64,000 nt of DNA from Candidatus Thiodiazotropha endoloripes (GCF_001708965.1 NZ_LVJW01000006.1:992001-1056000), one strand, 5' to 3'; counted from the first letter of the stretch, positions 8,982-18,242 are shown. The notes: generated by a model not told the origin, from the sequence alone. Numbers and translations are program-made.

Positions 8982-9296
8982 ATGATAGTGACGAATATCG
9001 AGATTCTCCCGGACAAGCGGATCGTGGAACACCTGGGCCTGGTACAGGGCAGTTCCGTACGTGCCAAGCATGTCGGCCGGGATATCATGGCCGGTCTGAA
9101 AAACATCTTCGGTGGTGAACTGAAAGGCTATACGGAACTGCTTCAGGAGTCCCGTGCCGAAGCGATGGAGCGAATGGTCGAACAGGCGGAAGCCGTCGGT
9201 GCCAATGCGGTTCTGAATGTGCGATTTTCCACCTCCAGTGTGGCCGCTGGAGCAGCGGAACTGTTTGCCTATGGGACAGCTGTGGTCCTGGAGTAA
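8982..9296 (+). CDS. YbjQ/UPF0145 family protein
   Basis: 104 residues covering one complete YbjQ domain (the family also called putative heavy-metal-binding domain). Typical stretches are VGRDIMAGLKNIFGGELKGY, the helix SRAEAMERMVEQAEAVGANA and the terminal FAYGTAVVLE. The protein is cytoplasmic with no signal. An ATG at 8982 is preferred to the GTG at 8979 because AAGGAA ends 5 bases before it. It is the first gene of a three-gene operon with a membrane-anchored paralogue and an M48 protease. The biochemical role of the family is unknown; YbjQ proteins form pentameric rings. Confidence 0.88.
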   Translation: MIVTNIEILPDKRIVEHLGLVQGSSVRAKHVGRDIMAGLKNIFGGELKGYTELLQESRAEAMERMVEQAEAVGANAVLNVRFSTSSVAAGAAELFAYGTAVVLE

Positions 9297-9300
9297 CGCC

Positions 9301-9750
9301 ATGATAGACCTGATCATCCTGGTCACCCTGCTGGCTCTGGGTTACGGCTTTGGCAGCTATGCGGAGCGCAGACACTACAAATCCATTATCACCCGGGAGA
9401 ATACCCTGCGGCATATCCCGGCTGTCACCTCCAGGTTCCCTCCGCTGGACAGAAACCACACTGATGCAGCCCTGGTCAGTGGCAGTGTCGTGGTCTCAGT
9501 AGACTATTTCAAACGCTTCATTGCCGCACTGAGAAATCTGGTAGGCGGTCGTGTCACCTCCTATGAGAGCCTGGTCGATCGTGCCAGACGGGAGGCCATA
9601 CTGCGCATGAAGGCAGAGGCTGAACAACTCAATGCTCAGATTGTCTTCAACGTTAAGCTGGAGACCTCCAGCATCCACAAGGGAAGAGGTAACAACATCG
9701 GTTCGGTTGAGGTCTTAGCCTATGGTACCGCTTTAAAAACCAATCCTTAG
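9301..9750 (+). CDS. Membrane-anchored YbjQ-like protein
   Basis: 149 residues starting 4 bases after the first YbjQ gene. An N-terminal membrane segment (LIILVTLLALGYGFGSYAE) is followed by a YbjQ-type domain with RNLVGGRVTSYESLVDRARR, the helix EAILRMKAEAEQL, NAQIVFNVKLETSS and the end VLAYGTALKTNP. The frame is open further upstream to 9217, but that part overlaps the preceding gene and the ATG at 9301 fits the membrane segment. The tethered form next to a soluble paralogue and a membrane protease suggests a complex at the inner membrane (inference). Confidence 0.85.
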   Translation: MIDLIILVTLLALGYGFGSYAERRHYKSIITRENTLRHIPAVTSRFPPLDRNHTDAALVSGSVVVSVDYFKRFIAALRNLVGGRVTSYESLVDRARREAILRMKAEAEQLNAQIVFNVKLETSSIHKGRGNNIGSVEVLAYGTALKTNP

Positions 9751-9760
9751 AAACCGAGCG

Positions 9761-10621
9761 ATGAAATACAGTAACCCGCAAATTCCCGAAGGGATCAACA
9801 CCAGCAAGCAGCACCCGTTAAAAGAGTTCTTCATGCTCACAACCGGGGTGCTTGGTTTGATTGTAGCCGCTGTACTGTTGCTGGGTTTTTTCGCTGACAA
9901 GCTGGCCCACCACATCCCCTTTGATGTGGAGCTGAAGATTGCTTCGAAAGAGCTGCTTGAAGCGCCGGAACCGGGCCCAATGCAGAGCTATCTTGAAGCG
10001 TTGACCGAACGGATTGTCAGCGCACAGGGACTATCGGAAGAGATGCCGATCACCGTGCATTATGTCGATAACGACACGGTCAATGCCTTCGCCACACTCG
10101 GCGGCCATATCTATATGTTTCGCGGTCTGCTGGAAAAACTGCCAAACGAAAATGCACTGGTGATGGTGCTCGCCCATGAGATCGCCCATGTCAAACACCG
10201 TCACCCGATCCGCAGCCTTGGGCGCGGTATTACCATCGGACTGGCGCTCTCCATGGTCAGCAGTACGCTGGGTGACATGATGGCCAATCAGATCGTCAGC
10301 AATACAGGCATGGTCACCTCATTGACCTTCAGCCGGGATCAGGAGCGCGAGTCCGACAAGACCGCACTCGAGACGCTGATGGTGCTCTACGGCAATGTGG
10401 TAGGTGCAGACCAGCTGTTCAGAGTGCTACTGGAGGCCGAAGGCGCGATGAAGGTACCGGAGTTTTTCAGTACCCACCCATTGTCGGAGAAGCGTATTCA
10501 ACATATCCATGTTTTTGGCAGAGAGCTCTCCAGTTCTACATCAAGCGCGCAAGCCACGCCGCTACCCAGCGACTTTCCCAGCTGGCTACACCTGACTGAT
10601 AACGATCAAGGTCGCGAGTAA
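9761..10621 (+). CDS. M48-family membrane-anchored zinc metalloprotease
   Basis: 286 residues. One membrane segment (about 25-46) is followed by a peptidase M48 domain with the zinc site HEIAH (His 139, Glu 140, His 143) and the third-ligand helix ERESDKTALE (Glu 195, Asp 199), then FSTHPLSEKRIQHI, a hallmark of M48 enzymes such as BepA/LoiP. All catalytic residues are present. It follows the two YbjQ genes by 10 bases. It could degrade or mature envelope proteins; the YbjQ partners suggest a quality-control assembly, which is inference. Confidence 0.9.
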   Translation: MKYSNPQIPEGINTSKQHPLKEFFMLTTGVLGLIVAAVLLLGFFADKLAHHIPFDVELKIASKELLEAPEPGPMQSYLEALTERIVSAQGLSEEMPITVHYVDNDTVNAFATLGGHIYMFRGLLEKLPNENALVMVLAHEIAHVKHRHPIRSLGRGITIGLALSMVSSTLGDMMANQIVSNTGMVTSLTFSRDQERESDKTALETLMVLYGNVVGADQLFRVLLEAEGAMKVPEFFSTHPLSEKRIQHIHVFGRELSSSTSSAQATPLPSDFPSWLHLTDNDQGRE

Positions 10622-11022
10622 CAACAGACACAAAGCCTGAAAGCCCCTCTCCCTTTACGGGATATGGGTTAGGGAGATGGTGTACGTGAAGCGTTTTTTC
10701 ACAATATCGGTGCAAATCACACCTGCCGATCAATCGTGACTGCAGATTGCTGAACAATTGGATAACGCGGCTATCGCCCCCTCTCCCCCGCCCCCTCTCC
10801 CACGAGGGGAGAGGGGAGCTATATAACCAGGCCATTCACCACACCGACGCTTTCTATTCTCCATCGAATGTTGTTCGTTCGCCTGTGGAGACTGACCCGA
10901 TTGGCAATATGGCAAACTCAGCGCAGCGCCTGATAATTCCCATCGATGACACTCATCTTAAGTACCAATCGGGAATAACTTTCAGTCGATGCAGCCCCGC
11001 CTCACCCGGAACAGACCAATGC
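10622..11022. repeat. Intergenic region with REP-like GC-rich palindromes
   Basis: Two related pyrimidine/purine-rich segments lie about 110 bases apart. The first (about 10645-10680: CCCTCTCCCTTT … GGGTTAGGGAGA) resembles a decayed copy of the widespread proteobacterial CCCTCTCCC/GGGAGAGGG repeat. The second has CCCCTCTCCC (10792-10801) and GGGAGAGGGG (10807-10816), a perfect 10-bp stem with a 5-base loop. It lies between convergent operons and may act as a bidirectional transcription stop. No gene is seen in the rest of the gap. Confidence 0.6.
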
Positions 11023-12393
11023 TCAGCGCTTATCCTTAAACTCAATCTCTAACGACTTGAGCTTACGGTAGAGATGAGTCCGCTCCATGCCCACCTCTTT
11101 GGCCATACGTGAGATATTGCCTTCGTGCTGCTTGAGCTGGTACTCCAGATAGACCTTTTCGAACTCCTCTCTGGCCTGGCGCAGAGGCTGATCCAGTGAG
11201 ACCGGGGATTCCGGACCGACCAGCGAGCCGCCCAACTCCGGCGCTCCCATTGAAGACTCAACCTCCTCCTGGGAGATCTCGCTGCCGGCACCCAGGATCA
11301 ACAACCGCTGCACCAGATTTTTCAGCTCCCGCACATTGCCATGCCAGGGGTGGTTGCGCAGGGTGTTCTGAGCACCCACGTTGAAGTGACGGTAGGGGAG
11401 TTTCTCATGGGTTACATACCAGTCCACGTAGAAGTTGAGCAGCTCCGGCACATCTTCAGCATGTTCACGCAGCGGCGGCACATGCAGGGGCACGACATTC
11501 AGATGATAGAAAAGATCCTCACGAAAGGTGCCGCCCTGCACCGCCTCTTCCAGGTTGTGCTGGGTTGCGGCGATGATGCGTACGTCGATACTCACCGGCT
11601 CGCTGCCACCGACCCGCATGAAGCGACCGGTATCCAGAGCGCCGACCAGTTGCGACTGGGCCTCCAGATCCATATCCGCCACTTCATCGAGAAACAGGGT
11701 GCCACCCACCGCCTGCTCCAGCCTGCCGTAGTGGATGCGCCCATCCTCTTCGCTGCCGAACAGCTCCTGGGCGGCATTGCCCTTGACGATGGCACTGACA
11801 TTGACCTCCACGAAGGGGCGGTCGCGACGCAGGCTTTGCGAGTGCAGATAGCGGGCCAGGGTCTCCCGGCCACTGCCCGGCTCACCGGTCACCAGTACCC
11901 AGGTATCGTGCTGGGCGATACGTTTCACCTGCTCTCTGAGACGCTGCATCACGGTACTTCTACCAGTCGGTTCATGTACCGCATGGACATGTTTGCGCAG
12001 CCCGACGTTTTCCTGTTTGAGCTGTTCAGCTTCCAGTGCCCGTTCGACGGTCAGCAGCAACTTGGCCAGAGAGAGGGGCTTTTCAAGAAAGTCATAGGCG
12101 CCAAGCCGGGTCGCTTCCACCGCCGTCTCCACCGTACCGTGACCGGACATCATGATCACCGGACAAGGCAGCCCATCATCCTCACCCCACTCTTTCAGCA
12201 GCGTGATGCCATCCATATCCGGCATCCAGATATCGAGCAATATCAACTCCGGCCGACGCTCCCGCAGAGCCTGTCGTGCACTCTTGCCATCTTCCGCCAT
12301 GGAAACCTCATAGGACTCATCCTGCAGAATCTCTTTGACAAGATTGCGAATGTCCGGCTCATCATCCACCACAAGGATGTAGGCCTTACTCAT
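11023..12393 (-). CDS. ntrX: NtrX-type response regulator with degenerate AAA+ domain
   Basis: 456 residues. Receiver domain with DDE at 10-12 and acceptor Asp 54; a central σ54-activator-type AAA+ domain (about 140-370); a C-terminal Fis-type helix-turn-helix (GNISRMAKEVGMERTHLYRKL). Two key elements are changed. The Walker A reads GEPGSGRE, with Arg 176 in place of the invariant Lys. The GAFTGA loop that contacts σ54 is absent: LFGSEEDGRIHYGRLEQ runs straight on to GGTLFLDE. Walker B and the sensor II region are intact. It may therefore work as a DNA-binding regulator without σ54 activation. GAGGAGAG precedes the ATG, 30 bases after ntrY. Confidence 0.88.
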   Translation of the reverse strand: MSKAYILVVDDEPDIRNLVKEILQDESYEVSMAEDGKSARQALRERRPELILLDIWMPDMDGITLLKEWGEDDGLPCPVIMMSGHGTVETAVEATRLGAYDFLEKPLSLAKLLLTVERALEAEQLKQENVGLRKHVHAVHEPTGRSTVMQRLREQVKRIAQHDTWVLVTGEPGSGRETLARYLHSQSLRRDRPFVEVNVSAIVKGNAAQELFGSEEDGRIHYGRLEQAVGGTLFLDEVADMDLEAQSQLVGALDTGRFMRVGGSEPVSIDVRIIAATQHNLEEAVQGGTFREDLFYHLNVVPLHVPPLREHAEDVPELLNFYVDWYVTHEKLPYRHFNVGAQNTLRNHPWHGNVRELKNLVQRLLILGAGSEISQEEVESSMGAPELGGSLVGPESPVSLDQPLRQAREEFEKVYLEYQLKQHEGNISRMAKEVGMERTHLYRKLKSLEIEFKDKR

Positions 12394-12423
12394 ACTTGAC
12401 TCTCCTCGCGCCTTGATTGGCGC

Positions 12424-14631
12424 TTATTCAGGGGCAACAGGGCCATTTGGATTCGTGTTATCAGGCCCTGGATCCACCAACATCGGCAGCTGCATAACCA
12501 TACAGGCACCCTTATCGCAATTCTCCGCCCAGATGATACCGCCATGCTCCTCGACAATCTTCTTGACGATTGCCAACCCCAGCCCGGTACCCTTCTGCTT
12601 GGTTGTGACATAGGGTTCGAATAACTGCTGCATCATCTCCTGGGGTATCCCAGGGCCGTTGTCCTGCACCCGCAACTCATAGTTGGGATGCTCATCCAGC
12701 TTCACCACCTTTGAGACCAGACTCACTTCAGCATCAGGGACACCTTCGAGTGCCTCAACCGCATTCTTCAGCAGATTATGCACCACCTGCCTGATACGCA
12801 ACGGGTCAGCTTCCACACGAGCCTGATCGGCACTCATCTGCAGATCAAACTTGATACCCTGATTTGCCCGATAGAGATCAAACACCTCACCAACCAGATG
12901 CTCCAGCTTTACCGGCTTGGCTGCCATCTGTGGCGGCTTGGCGTATTCCGAGAAGTCATTGACCATGCTCTTCATCGCTTCAACCTGCTGCACGATGGTG
13001 TGGGTGGCCCGGTCCAGGACCTGGGCATCCTGCTCCGGCATGCTCTTGAGATACTTATGCCTCAATCGCTCGGCTGACAGCTGTATCGGGGTCAGGGGAT
13101 TTTTAATTTCATGGGCAAGACGTCTTGCCACCTCACCCCAGGCCGCATCCCGCTGGGCACGGATCAATGCGGTGACATCATCAAACAGCACAATGTGTCC
13201 GATTCTACCATTCGGCTGGGCGAACGGTGTGGTCCGGCAGATCAGCACTTTACGTCCCTCACCGCCGAACATGGTCAGCTCTCCCCGCCACTCTTTCTCC
13301 ATCTCACCCAACGGCGCCTCGAGTCCATCGGCAAACTGTCTCAGGATCGGGGAATCCTGGCCCAGGTTGCTGATCGACTCCCCGGCCACCTGATTCATGT
13401 TGACCCCGAGAATCTTACCCGCCGCCGGATTGGCGGTACGCAGTTTACGCTGGGCATCGAAGGTCAGCACCCCGGATGAGAGTCGCGCCAGCACAGTCTC
13501 GAGATAGGCCCGCTGACCCTCCACCTCGCGCTGACTTCGATCCGCATGATCCCGCGCCTGACGGATCCGCCGGGTCATGGCATTGAACGAGGCAACCAGA
13601 AAGGCGAGTTCGTCGGCGCGCCGGGGAACCGGCAGCTGACGATCATAGTCACCACCGGCAACCGCTTTGGTACCGGCCGCGATGTTGGCAATCGGCGCAA
13701 CCAGGCGACGAGCGGAGAAGAAGGCGGCCCAAACCGCGGAGAGCACCGCGAATATCAACACCAGCGAGAGGGTCAGGGAGAAATTACGTTTCAGTGACTG
13801 GCGCAGAAAGGAGAGCTCCTTGTAACGGTTGTAGGCCAGCTCCAACTTCTCCGAAAGTACACTGACCCGTTCCGATGCCGGGTAGAGCCCCTGGATGATC
13901 AACGGCCTGCCCAGAGGATCGGCCACTGCCACCCGGATCATCAGTTCATCCTTGTCCCGCGCCAGACCCACATAACTGCTACCTTCCCGCAGACGCTGCA
14001 TGATGTAGTCGTCAGGTTTGGCCGGCGCCAGCTCATCCGCTACCGCATTGGAGTAGGCGATGATCTGTCCACCGGGATCACTCAGTGACAGCTCCAGCGC
14101 ACCGGACTGCTGACGCAGCCGCGCAATGGTCAGGGAGAGCGCCGACTCGGAGGTATCGGCGATGCTCAACAACTGCTGTTCGGTATATTTCAGCCAGACC
14201 CTCTGATTCAGCGCCAGCGAGGCCTGACCCAGCTCCCGCGCATCCTCCATCGCCTGGTCGATCTGCACATCGAACCAGCTGTCGATGCCCCCCTGCAGAA
14301 AACTGAAGGAGTAGTAGTAGACCACCCCGACCGGCGTCAGCGCGATCAGGGTGAAGATCAACACCATGCGCAGGGTAAGACGGGAACCCGCACTGTGGCG
14401 TAGATACTGGCGAATCAAGCGGATCGAGTTGTAGGTGATCAGCACAAACAACACAAACATACCGGCCAGGTTGAAGATTAACAGCGGCACGAAATAGCGG
14501 CTCAGTTCGGCTGAGTTCTGCACCGCGCTGCTCATCAGATGCAGACTGACCAGCAGCAGAATCAGCAGCAGACCGACTGAGAGTCCGCCCAGACGTAAAC
14601 GACTCAGGGTTGAAGGGGCCATTGGGACCAT
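12424..14631 (-). CDS. ntrY: NtrY-type membrane sensor histidine kinase
   Basis: 735 residues. Three membrane segments lie near the N-terminus (about 14-30, 48-68 and 86-106) and a fourth around 285-305 closes a periplasmic region. HAMP, PAS, HisKA (GEVARRLAHEIKNPLTPIQL, the NtrB/NtrY-type H box) and HATPase (DNGPGIPQE, KGTGLGLAIVKKI) follow. It is the likely partner of NtrX, linked in other bacteria to nitrogen or redox signals and to envelope polymers. The start at 14631 overlaps the DUF4390 gene by 28 bases; the ATG at 14622 is equally possible, with GGA 10 bases before it. Confidence 0.92.
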   Translation of the reverse strand: MVPMAPSTLSRLRLGGLSVGLLLILLLVSLHLMSSAVQNSAELSRYFVPLLIFNLAGMFVLFVLITYNSIRLIRQYLRHSAGSRLTLRMVLIFTLIALTPVGVVYYYSFSFLQGGIDSWFDVQIDQAMEDARELGQASLALNQRVWLKYTEQQLLSIADTSESALSLTIARLRQQSGALELSLSDPGGQIIAYSNAVADELAPAKPDDYIMQRLREGSSYVGLARDKDELMIRVAVADPLGRPLIIQGLYPASERVSVLSEKLELAYNRYKELSFLRQSLKRNFSLTLSLVLIFAVLSAVWAAFFSARRLVAPIANIAAGTKAVAGGDYDRQLPVPRRADELAFLVASFNAMTRRIRQARDHADRSQREVEGQRAYLETVLARLSSGVLTFDAQRKLRTANPAAGKILGVNMNQVAGESISNLGQDSPILRQFADGLEAPLGEMEKEWRGELTMFGGEGRKVLICRTTPFAQPNGRIGHIVLFDDVTALIRAQRDAAWGEVARRLAHEIKNPLTPIQLSAERLRHKYLKSMPEQDAQVLDRATHTIVQQVEAMKSMVNDFSEYAKPPQMAAKPVKLEHLVGEVFDLYRANQGIKFDLQMSADQARVEADPLRIRQVVHNLLKNAVEALEGVPDAEVSLVSKVVKLDEHPNYELRVQDNGPGIPQEMMQQLFEPYVTTKQKGTGLGLAIVKKIVEEHGGIIWAENCDKGACMVMQLPMLVDPGPDNTNPNGPVAPE

Positions 14632-15152
14632 CCGGTTGTTAGTTTCCAGCCGCCACCCAGATAGGCCAGCGGTTGCAGCGGTAACGGCAGGGAGTCAATA
14701 TCCAGATCGGCGCGCAAACGCAGCTGATAGGCCTCACCGGGAATCAGCTGCACCAGGCGCACCAGTGGCAGGTTGTTGATCTCCCCCAGTGCGTAGAGCG
14801 CCGCCTCCTGGGTGACAAAATTCTGTTCATCGCCGGATTGCATATCCACCACGCGATAGAGTTCGGTCAAGGCATGGTAGCGAATCTGAAACCACAGGGT
14901 CTGGGCAAACGGGCTGGGCTCCCAGAACCCCCGCCAGACCTTATCCACCACCAACTGTACCTTCAGGGTCAACGGCACACCATTGCTCAAGGCCTGATGC
15001 GCCTTGTCACTCAAGGCATAGTCGATACGCGCATTCAGCCGATAGCCGTTATCCACTTTATTGATCTGCACCTCCTTGACCGAAAAACTGGCGCCGTTGG
15101 CCTCGGTAAACACGATCAACAGCATCAGTAGTAGGAGAATTGTGTGTTTCAT
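14604..15152 (-). CDS. DUF4390 periplasmic protein
   Basis: 182 residues with a signal peptide (MKHTILLLLMLLIVFTEANG) and one DUF4390 domain, including the stretches NARIDYALSDKAHQAL, GVPLTLKVQLVV and WFQIRYHALTELYRVVD. It is almost always found between rsmB and ntrY, as here: it overlaps the rsmB stop by 4 bases and ntrY by up to 28. The function is unknown. The genomic link suggests a periplasmic accessory of the NtrY sensor. Confidence 0.88.
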   Translation of the reverse strand: MKHTILLLLMLLIVFTEANGASFSVKEVQINKVDNGYRLNARIDYALSDKAHQALSNGVPLTLKVQLVVDKVWRGFWEPSPFAQTLWFQIRYHALTELYRVVDMQSGDEQNFVTQEAALYALGEINNLPLVRLVQLIPGEAYQLRLRADLDIDSLPLPLQPLAYLGGGWKLTTGWSQWPLQP

Positions 15153-16477
15153 TGCGGCTGTTTTACCAAAGCTGCATAGAAAAACCCATCCATGCCCGCC
15201 TCGCCAGGCAGGATCTGCCGCCCCACATCACAGGCCTCTCCCCACGCCACCTCCATTGGCAGGGCGCGGGCATCCGGCTGTTCGGCAAGAAAACGGCTCA
15301 ACTGACGATGATTCTCATCTGCCAGGATCGAACAAGTGACATAGAGCATCCGGCCACCCACCTCCAGCAGCGGCCAGACTGCTCTCAGAATCTCTCCCTG
15401 CAGCTTCACCAGCGCGGGGATATCCGATGCTCTGCGCAGTTGTTTGATGTCCGGGTGTCGACGTATCACACCGGTTGCTGAGCAGGGCACATCCAGCAGA
15501 ATCCGCTGATACTGTCGCTCGGCCCAATCCCCCTCTGGATTCGCCGCATCACCCACCACCAGGTCCGCCTGCTGATCGAGCCGGGCCAGATTCTCCTCCA
15601 CCCGCTGCAGCCGCTCGGCACTGAGGTCGACGGCGGTCAGGCGGACTGTGGGTTGCCGCTCCAGGATGTGACAGCTCTTGCCACCCGGTGCGGCGCAGGC
15701 ATCCAGGACATGCTCTCCGGGCTGAGGATCGAGCAACTCCGCCGCCAACTGGGCAGCGCCGTCCTGAACCGACACCCAGCCCTGCTCAAATCCGGGTAAT
15801 CGGGTGACATCCATGGGTTGCTGAAGCGTCAGGCCTGACTCGATATAGGGAATGGTCTGAGCGGTTATATCCATCTCCCGCAGACTCTGTTGATAGTCCG
15901 CCAAAGCGTGTTTAGCCAGATTGACCCGCAGACTCATCGGTGGACGTTGGTTCAGTGCCCTGACCCGCGACTGCCATTCGTCCGGCCACTGCTCGCGCAA
16001 TGCGTCCAGCAACCAGCGGGGCATGTCATAGGCCACCTCCGGTTGATCGGCGATTGCTTTCAGCAGACTCTCCTGCTGACGCTGAAAGTTTCGCAGAACG
16101 CCATTGATCAGTCCCACAGCCCATTTTTTCCCCAGCTGCTTGGCCGCGCCGGCCGTCTCATGCACCGCGGCATGATCCGCCACCCTCAGATAAAGCAGCT
16201 GGTAGAGTCCGATCAGGATCAGCGCAGCGATGTCCCGATCCCGACTCTTCAGGGGTTTGCTGAGCAGACGTCGGCTCAAGGCGTCGAGTTGCATGAAATT
16301 GCGCATCACCCCATAGGCGATCTCCTGCACCAGGCCACTGTCCCGTGGATCAGCAATTTCAGCACTGTGTTTGGGTATCGACTCAGACAGCGAGTGACCG
16401 CTCAGCACATCCCCAATCACCCGGGCCGATACTGACCTGGGATTGGTTATTGTTGGTCGTTTGCGACCCCCCATCAA
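15149..16477 (-). CDS. rsmB: 16S rRNA m5C967 methyltransferase RsmB
   Basis: 442 residues. An N-terminal NusB-like RNA-binding domain (about 1-145) precedes the SAM-dependent methyltransferase fold, with the SAM loop DACAAPGGKS, the motif IV PCSATGVIRRHPDIK and the motif VI TCSILADEN holding the two catalytic cysteines. It methylates cytosine 967 of 16S rRNA. The start overlaps the fmt stop by 4 bases (ATGA), so it is translationally coupled, and it is followed by the DUF4390 gene with a 4-base overlap. Length is normal for the family. Confidence 0.96.
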   Translation of the reverse strand: MMGGRKRPTITNPRSVSARVIGDVLSGHSLSESIPKHSAEIADPRDSGLVQEIAYGVMRNFMQLDALSRRLLSKPLKSRDRDIAALILIGLYQLLYLRVADHAAVHETAGAAKQLGKKWAVGLINGVLRNFQRQQESLLKAIADQPEVAYDMPRWLLDALREQWPDEWQSRVRALNQRPPMSLRVNLAKHALADYQQSLREMDITAQTIPYIESGLTLQQPMDVTRLPGFEQGWVSVQDGAAQLAAELLDPQPGEHVLDACAAPGGKSCHILERQPTVRLTAVDLSAERLQRVEENLARLDQQADLVVGDAANPEGDWAERQYQRILLDVPCSATGVIRRHPDIKQLRRASDIPALVKLQGEILRAVWPLLEVGGRMLYVTCSILADENHRQLSRFLAEQPDARALPMEVAWGEACDVGRQILPGEAGMDGFFYAALVKQPQ

Positions 16478-17412
16478 GTCAGTACCACACCATCCATGGT
16501 GTGGGCATTGAGAAAGTCCCCGGCCGCCATCGCCCGTTTACCGGGCATCTGCAACTGGGTGATACGCAACACCCCTTCCCCGGTAGCCACATCAAAGCCC
16601 GTTTTACCGGTTGCCACCACCTGACCCGGGGTTGCGGATCCGTCACCACTGACAACCTCGCTGTTCCAGACTCTCATCACCTTCTCCCCATACAGGCAGT
16701 GGGCCACTGGCCAGGGATTGAATGCGCGAACCTGGCGATCAATCTGCACAGCCGACTGGGACCAGTCGACCCTGGCCTCCTCCTTATCGAGCTTGCTGGC
16801 GTAGTTTGCCTGGGAGTCGTCCTGGGGTATCGCTTTGACCCGGCCTTCACTCAGACCGGGCAGAACCTCGATCAGCGCCTCTGAACCCAGTTCAGCCAGC
16901 CGATCATGCAGCGAACCACCGGTCTCGGCCGGATCGATCGGTGTGCTGCGAATACTCAGCATGGGGCCGGTATCGAGTCCGGCCTCCATCTGCATGATGG
17001 TCACCCCGGACATCTCATCACCGGCCAGTATGGCGCGCTGGATGGGAGCCGCCCCCCGCCAGCGCGGCAGCAGCGAAGCGTGAATGTTGATACACCCCAG
17101 CCTGGGTATATCCAATACCGCCTGGGGCAGCAGCAGGCCATAGGCCACCACCACCATCAGATCGGCCTGATGCCGCTGCAGGATCTGTTGCGCTTCAGGA
17201 TCCTTCAGGGTCTTTGGCTGAAAGACCTCGAGATCGTGCTCCACGGCAAGCTGTTTGACCGGACTGAACTGCACCTTTCTGCCACGTCCGGCCGGTCGGT
17301 CCGGTTGGGTGTAAACCGCGACAACACGATGCTCCGTTGAGAGCAGAGCCTGTAGAGCCGAAGCGGCGAAATCCGGCGTACCGGCGAATATTATTTTCAG
17401 TGGCTGAGCCAT
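16474..17412 (-). CDS. fmt: Methionyl-tRNA formyltransferase
   Basis: 312 residues. Fmt transfers a formyl group from 10-formyl-THF to initiator Met-tRNA. The formyl-transferase domain (1-200) begins KIIFAGTPDFAASALQALL and carries the catalytic stretch INIHASLLPRWRGAAPIQRA with Asn and His; the C-terminal OB-fold domain (about 205-312) contains RAFNPWPVAHC. It lies 105 bases downstream of def, the enzyme that later removes the formyl group, and is coupled to rsmB, the usual arrangement. Confidence 0.97.
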   Translation of the reverse strand: MAQPLKIIFAGTPDFAASALQALLSTEHRVVAVYTQPDRPAGRGRKVQFSPVKQLAVEHDLEVFQPKTLKDPEAQQILQRHQADLMVVVAYGLLLPQAVLDIPRLGCINIHASLLPRWRGAAPIQRAILAGDEMSGVTIMQMEAGLDTGPMLSIRSTPIDPAETGGSLHDRLAELGSEALIEVLPGLSEGRVKAIPQDDSQANYASKLDKEEARVDWSQSAVQIDRQVRAFNPWPVAHCLYGEKVMRVWNSEVVSGDGSATPGQVVATGKTGFDVATGEGVLRITQLQMPGKRAMAAGDFLNAHTMDGVVLT

Positions 17413-17517
17413 GGGATGGATTCCAAAAAAGTCCTTAGCAGTTGTTTTTTAACAAGTTTGGGATGCGGGTCTCAGACAGATCCCGGATCACCGATGAAGA
17501 TTGTTTCAGGGTCGGCT

Positions 17518-18051
17518 TCAGATCACCTCGCGGGCACCAGCTGTGGAACTGGTCTGCTGGCGGCTCTCCTTCTCCAGCTTTTTACGGATACGCTGACGTT
17601 TCAGGCTGGAGAGATAGTCGACAAACAATTTACCATCCAGGTGATCCAGCTCATGCTGAACACAGACTGCCAGCAAGCCTTCGGCTTCCTCTTCAAACGG
17701 AATCCCGTCCCGGTCCAGGGCTTTGAAACGGATCCGGTCCGCCCGGCTTACGGTTTCGAAAATACCCGGCACAGAGAGGCACCCTTCCTCCATCTGTTCA
17801 ATCCCATCTTTCTCTACAATCTCGGGATTGATCAGGCAGAGCGGCTCGTTCTTCTCCTCCGAAAGATCGATTACCACCACCCTTTTCGCCACATTGACCT
17901 GGGTTGCGGCCAGCCCGATACCCGGCGCCTGATACATTGTCTCAAGCATATCGTCAACCAGCCGACGTATAGAGTCGTCGACCTGAGCCACTGGTTTGGC
18001 TTTGTTGCGTAGCCTGGGATCGGGAAAATGAAGTATGTCGAGAATCGCCAT
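17518..18051 (-). CDS. def: Peptide deformylase
   Basis: 177 residues from the ATG at 18051; a TTG four codons upstream is also in frame, but GGAT precedes the ATG at proper spacing. The three family motifs are intact: [15 protein letters not shown] (metal-binding Cys) and QHELDHL (two His and the catalytic Glu). It removes the N-formyl group from new proteins with a ferrous or similar metal. The C-terminal tail is basic and Ser/Thr-rich. It is transcribed divergently from tsaP across 191 bases. Confidence 0.97.
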   Translation of the reverse strand: MAILDILHFPDPRLRNKAKPVAQVDDSIRRLVDDMLETMYQAPGIGLAATQVNVAKRVVVIDLSEEKNEPLCLINPEIVEKDGIEQMEEGCLSVPGIFETVSRADRIRFKALDRDGIPFEEEAEGLLAVCVQHELDHLDGKLFVDYLSSLKRQRIRKKLEKESRQQTSSTAGAREVI

Positions 18052-18242
18052 TGGTTTATCCAAAATCTATAGTACAAATGCAAGAAATTGCGCTAACATA
18101 ATGATCATACTGGAAACTGGTGTACTGTCCCATAGGGTTTCAACCGCTGAAACGAAGACAGTAGCGGCAGTAGCAGGGGAGTTCCCCAGCCTCTACCCTC
18201 ACCAAATCGAAGCGTTTCCGTATCGTACCCAAGGGAATAGTC

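Noticed and set aside
11341-12399. 352-codon plus-strand frame across ntrX
   Set aside because: Antisense to a well supported NtrX; the peptide is His/Gln-rich without motifs.
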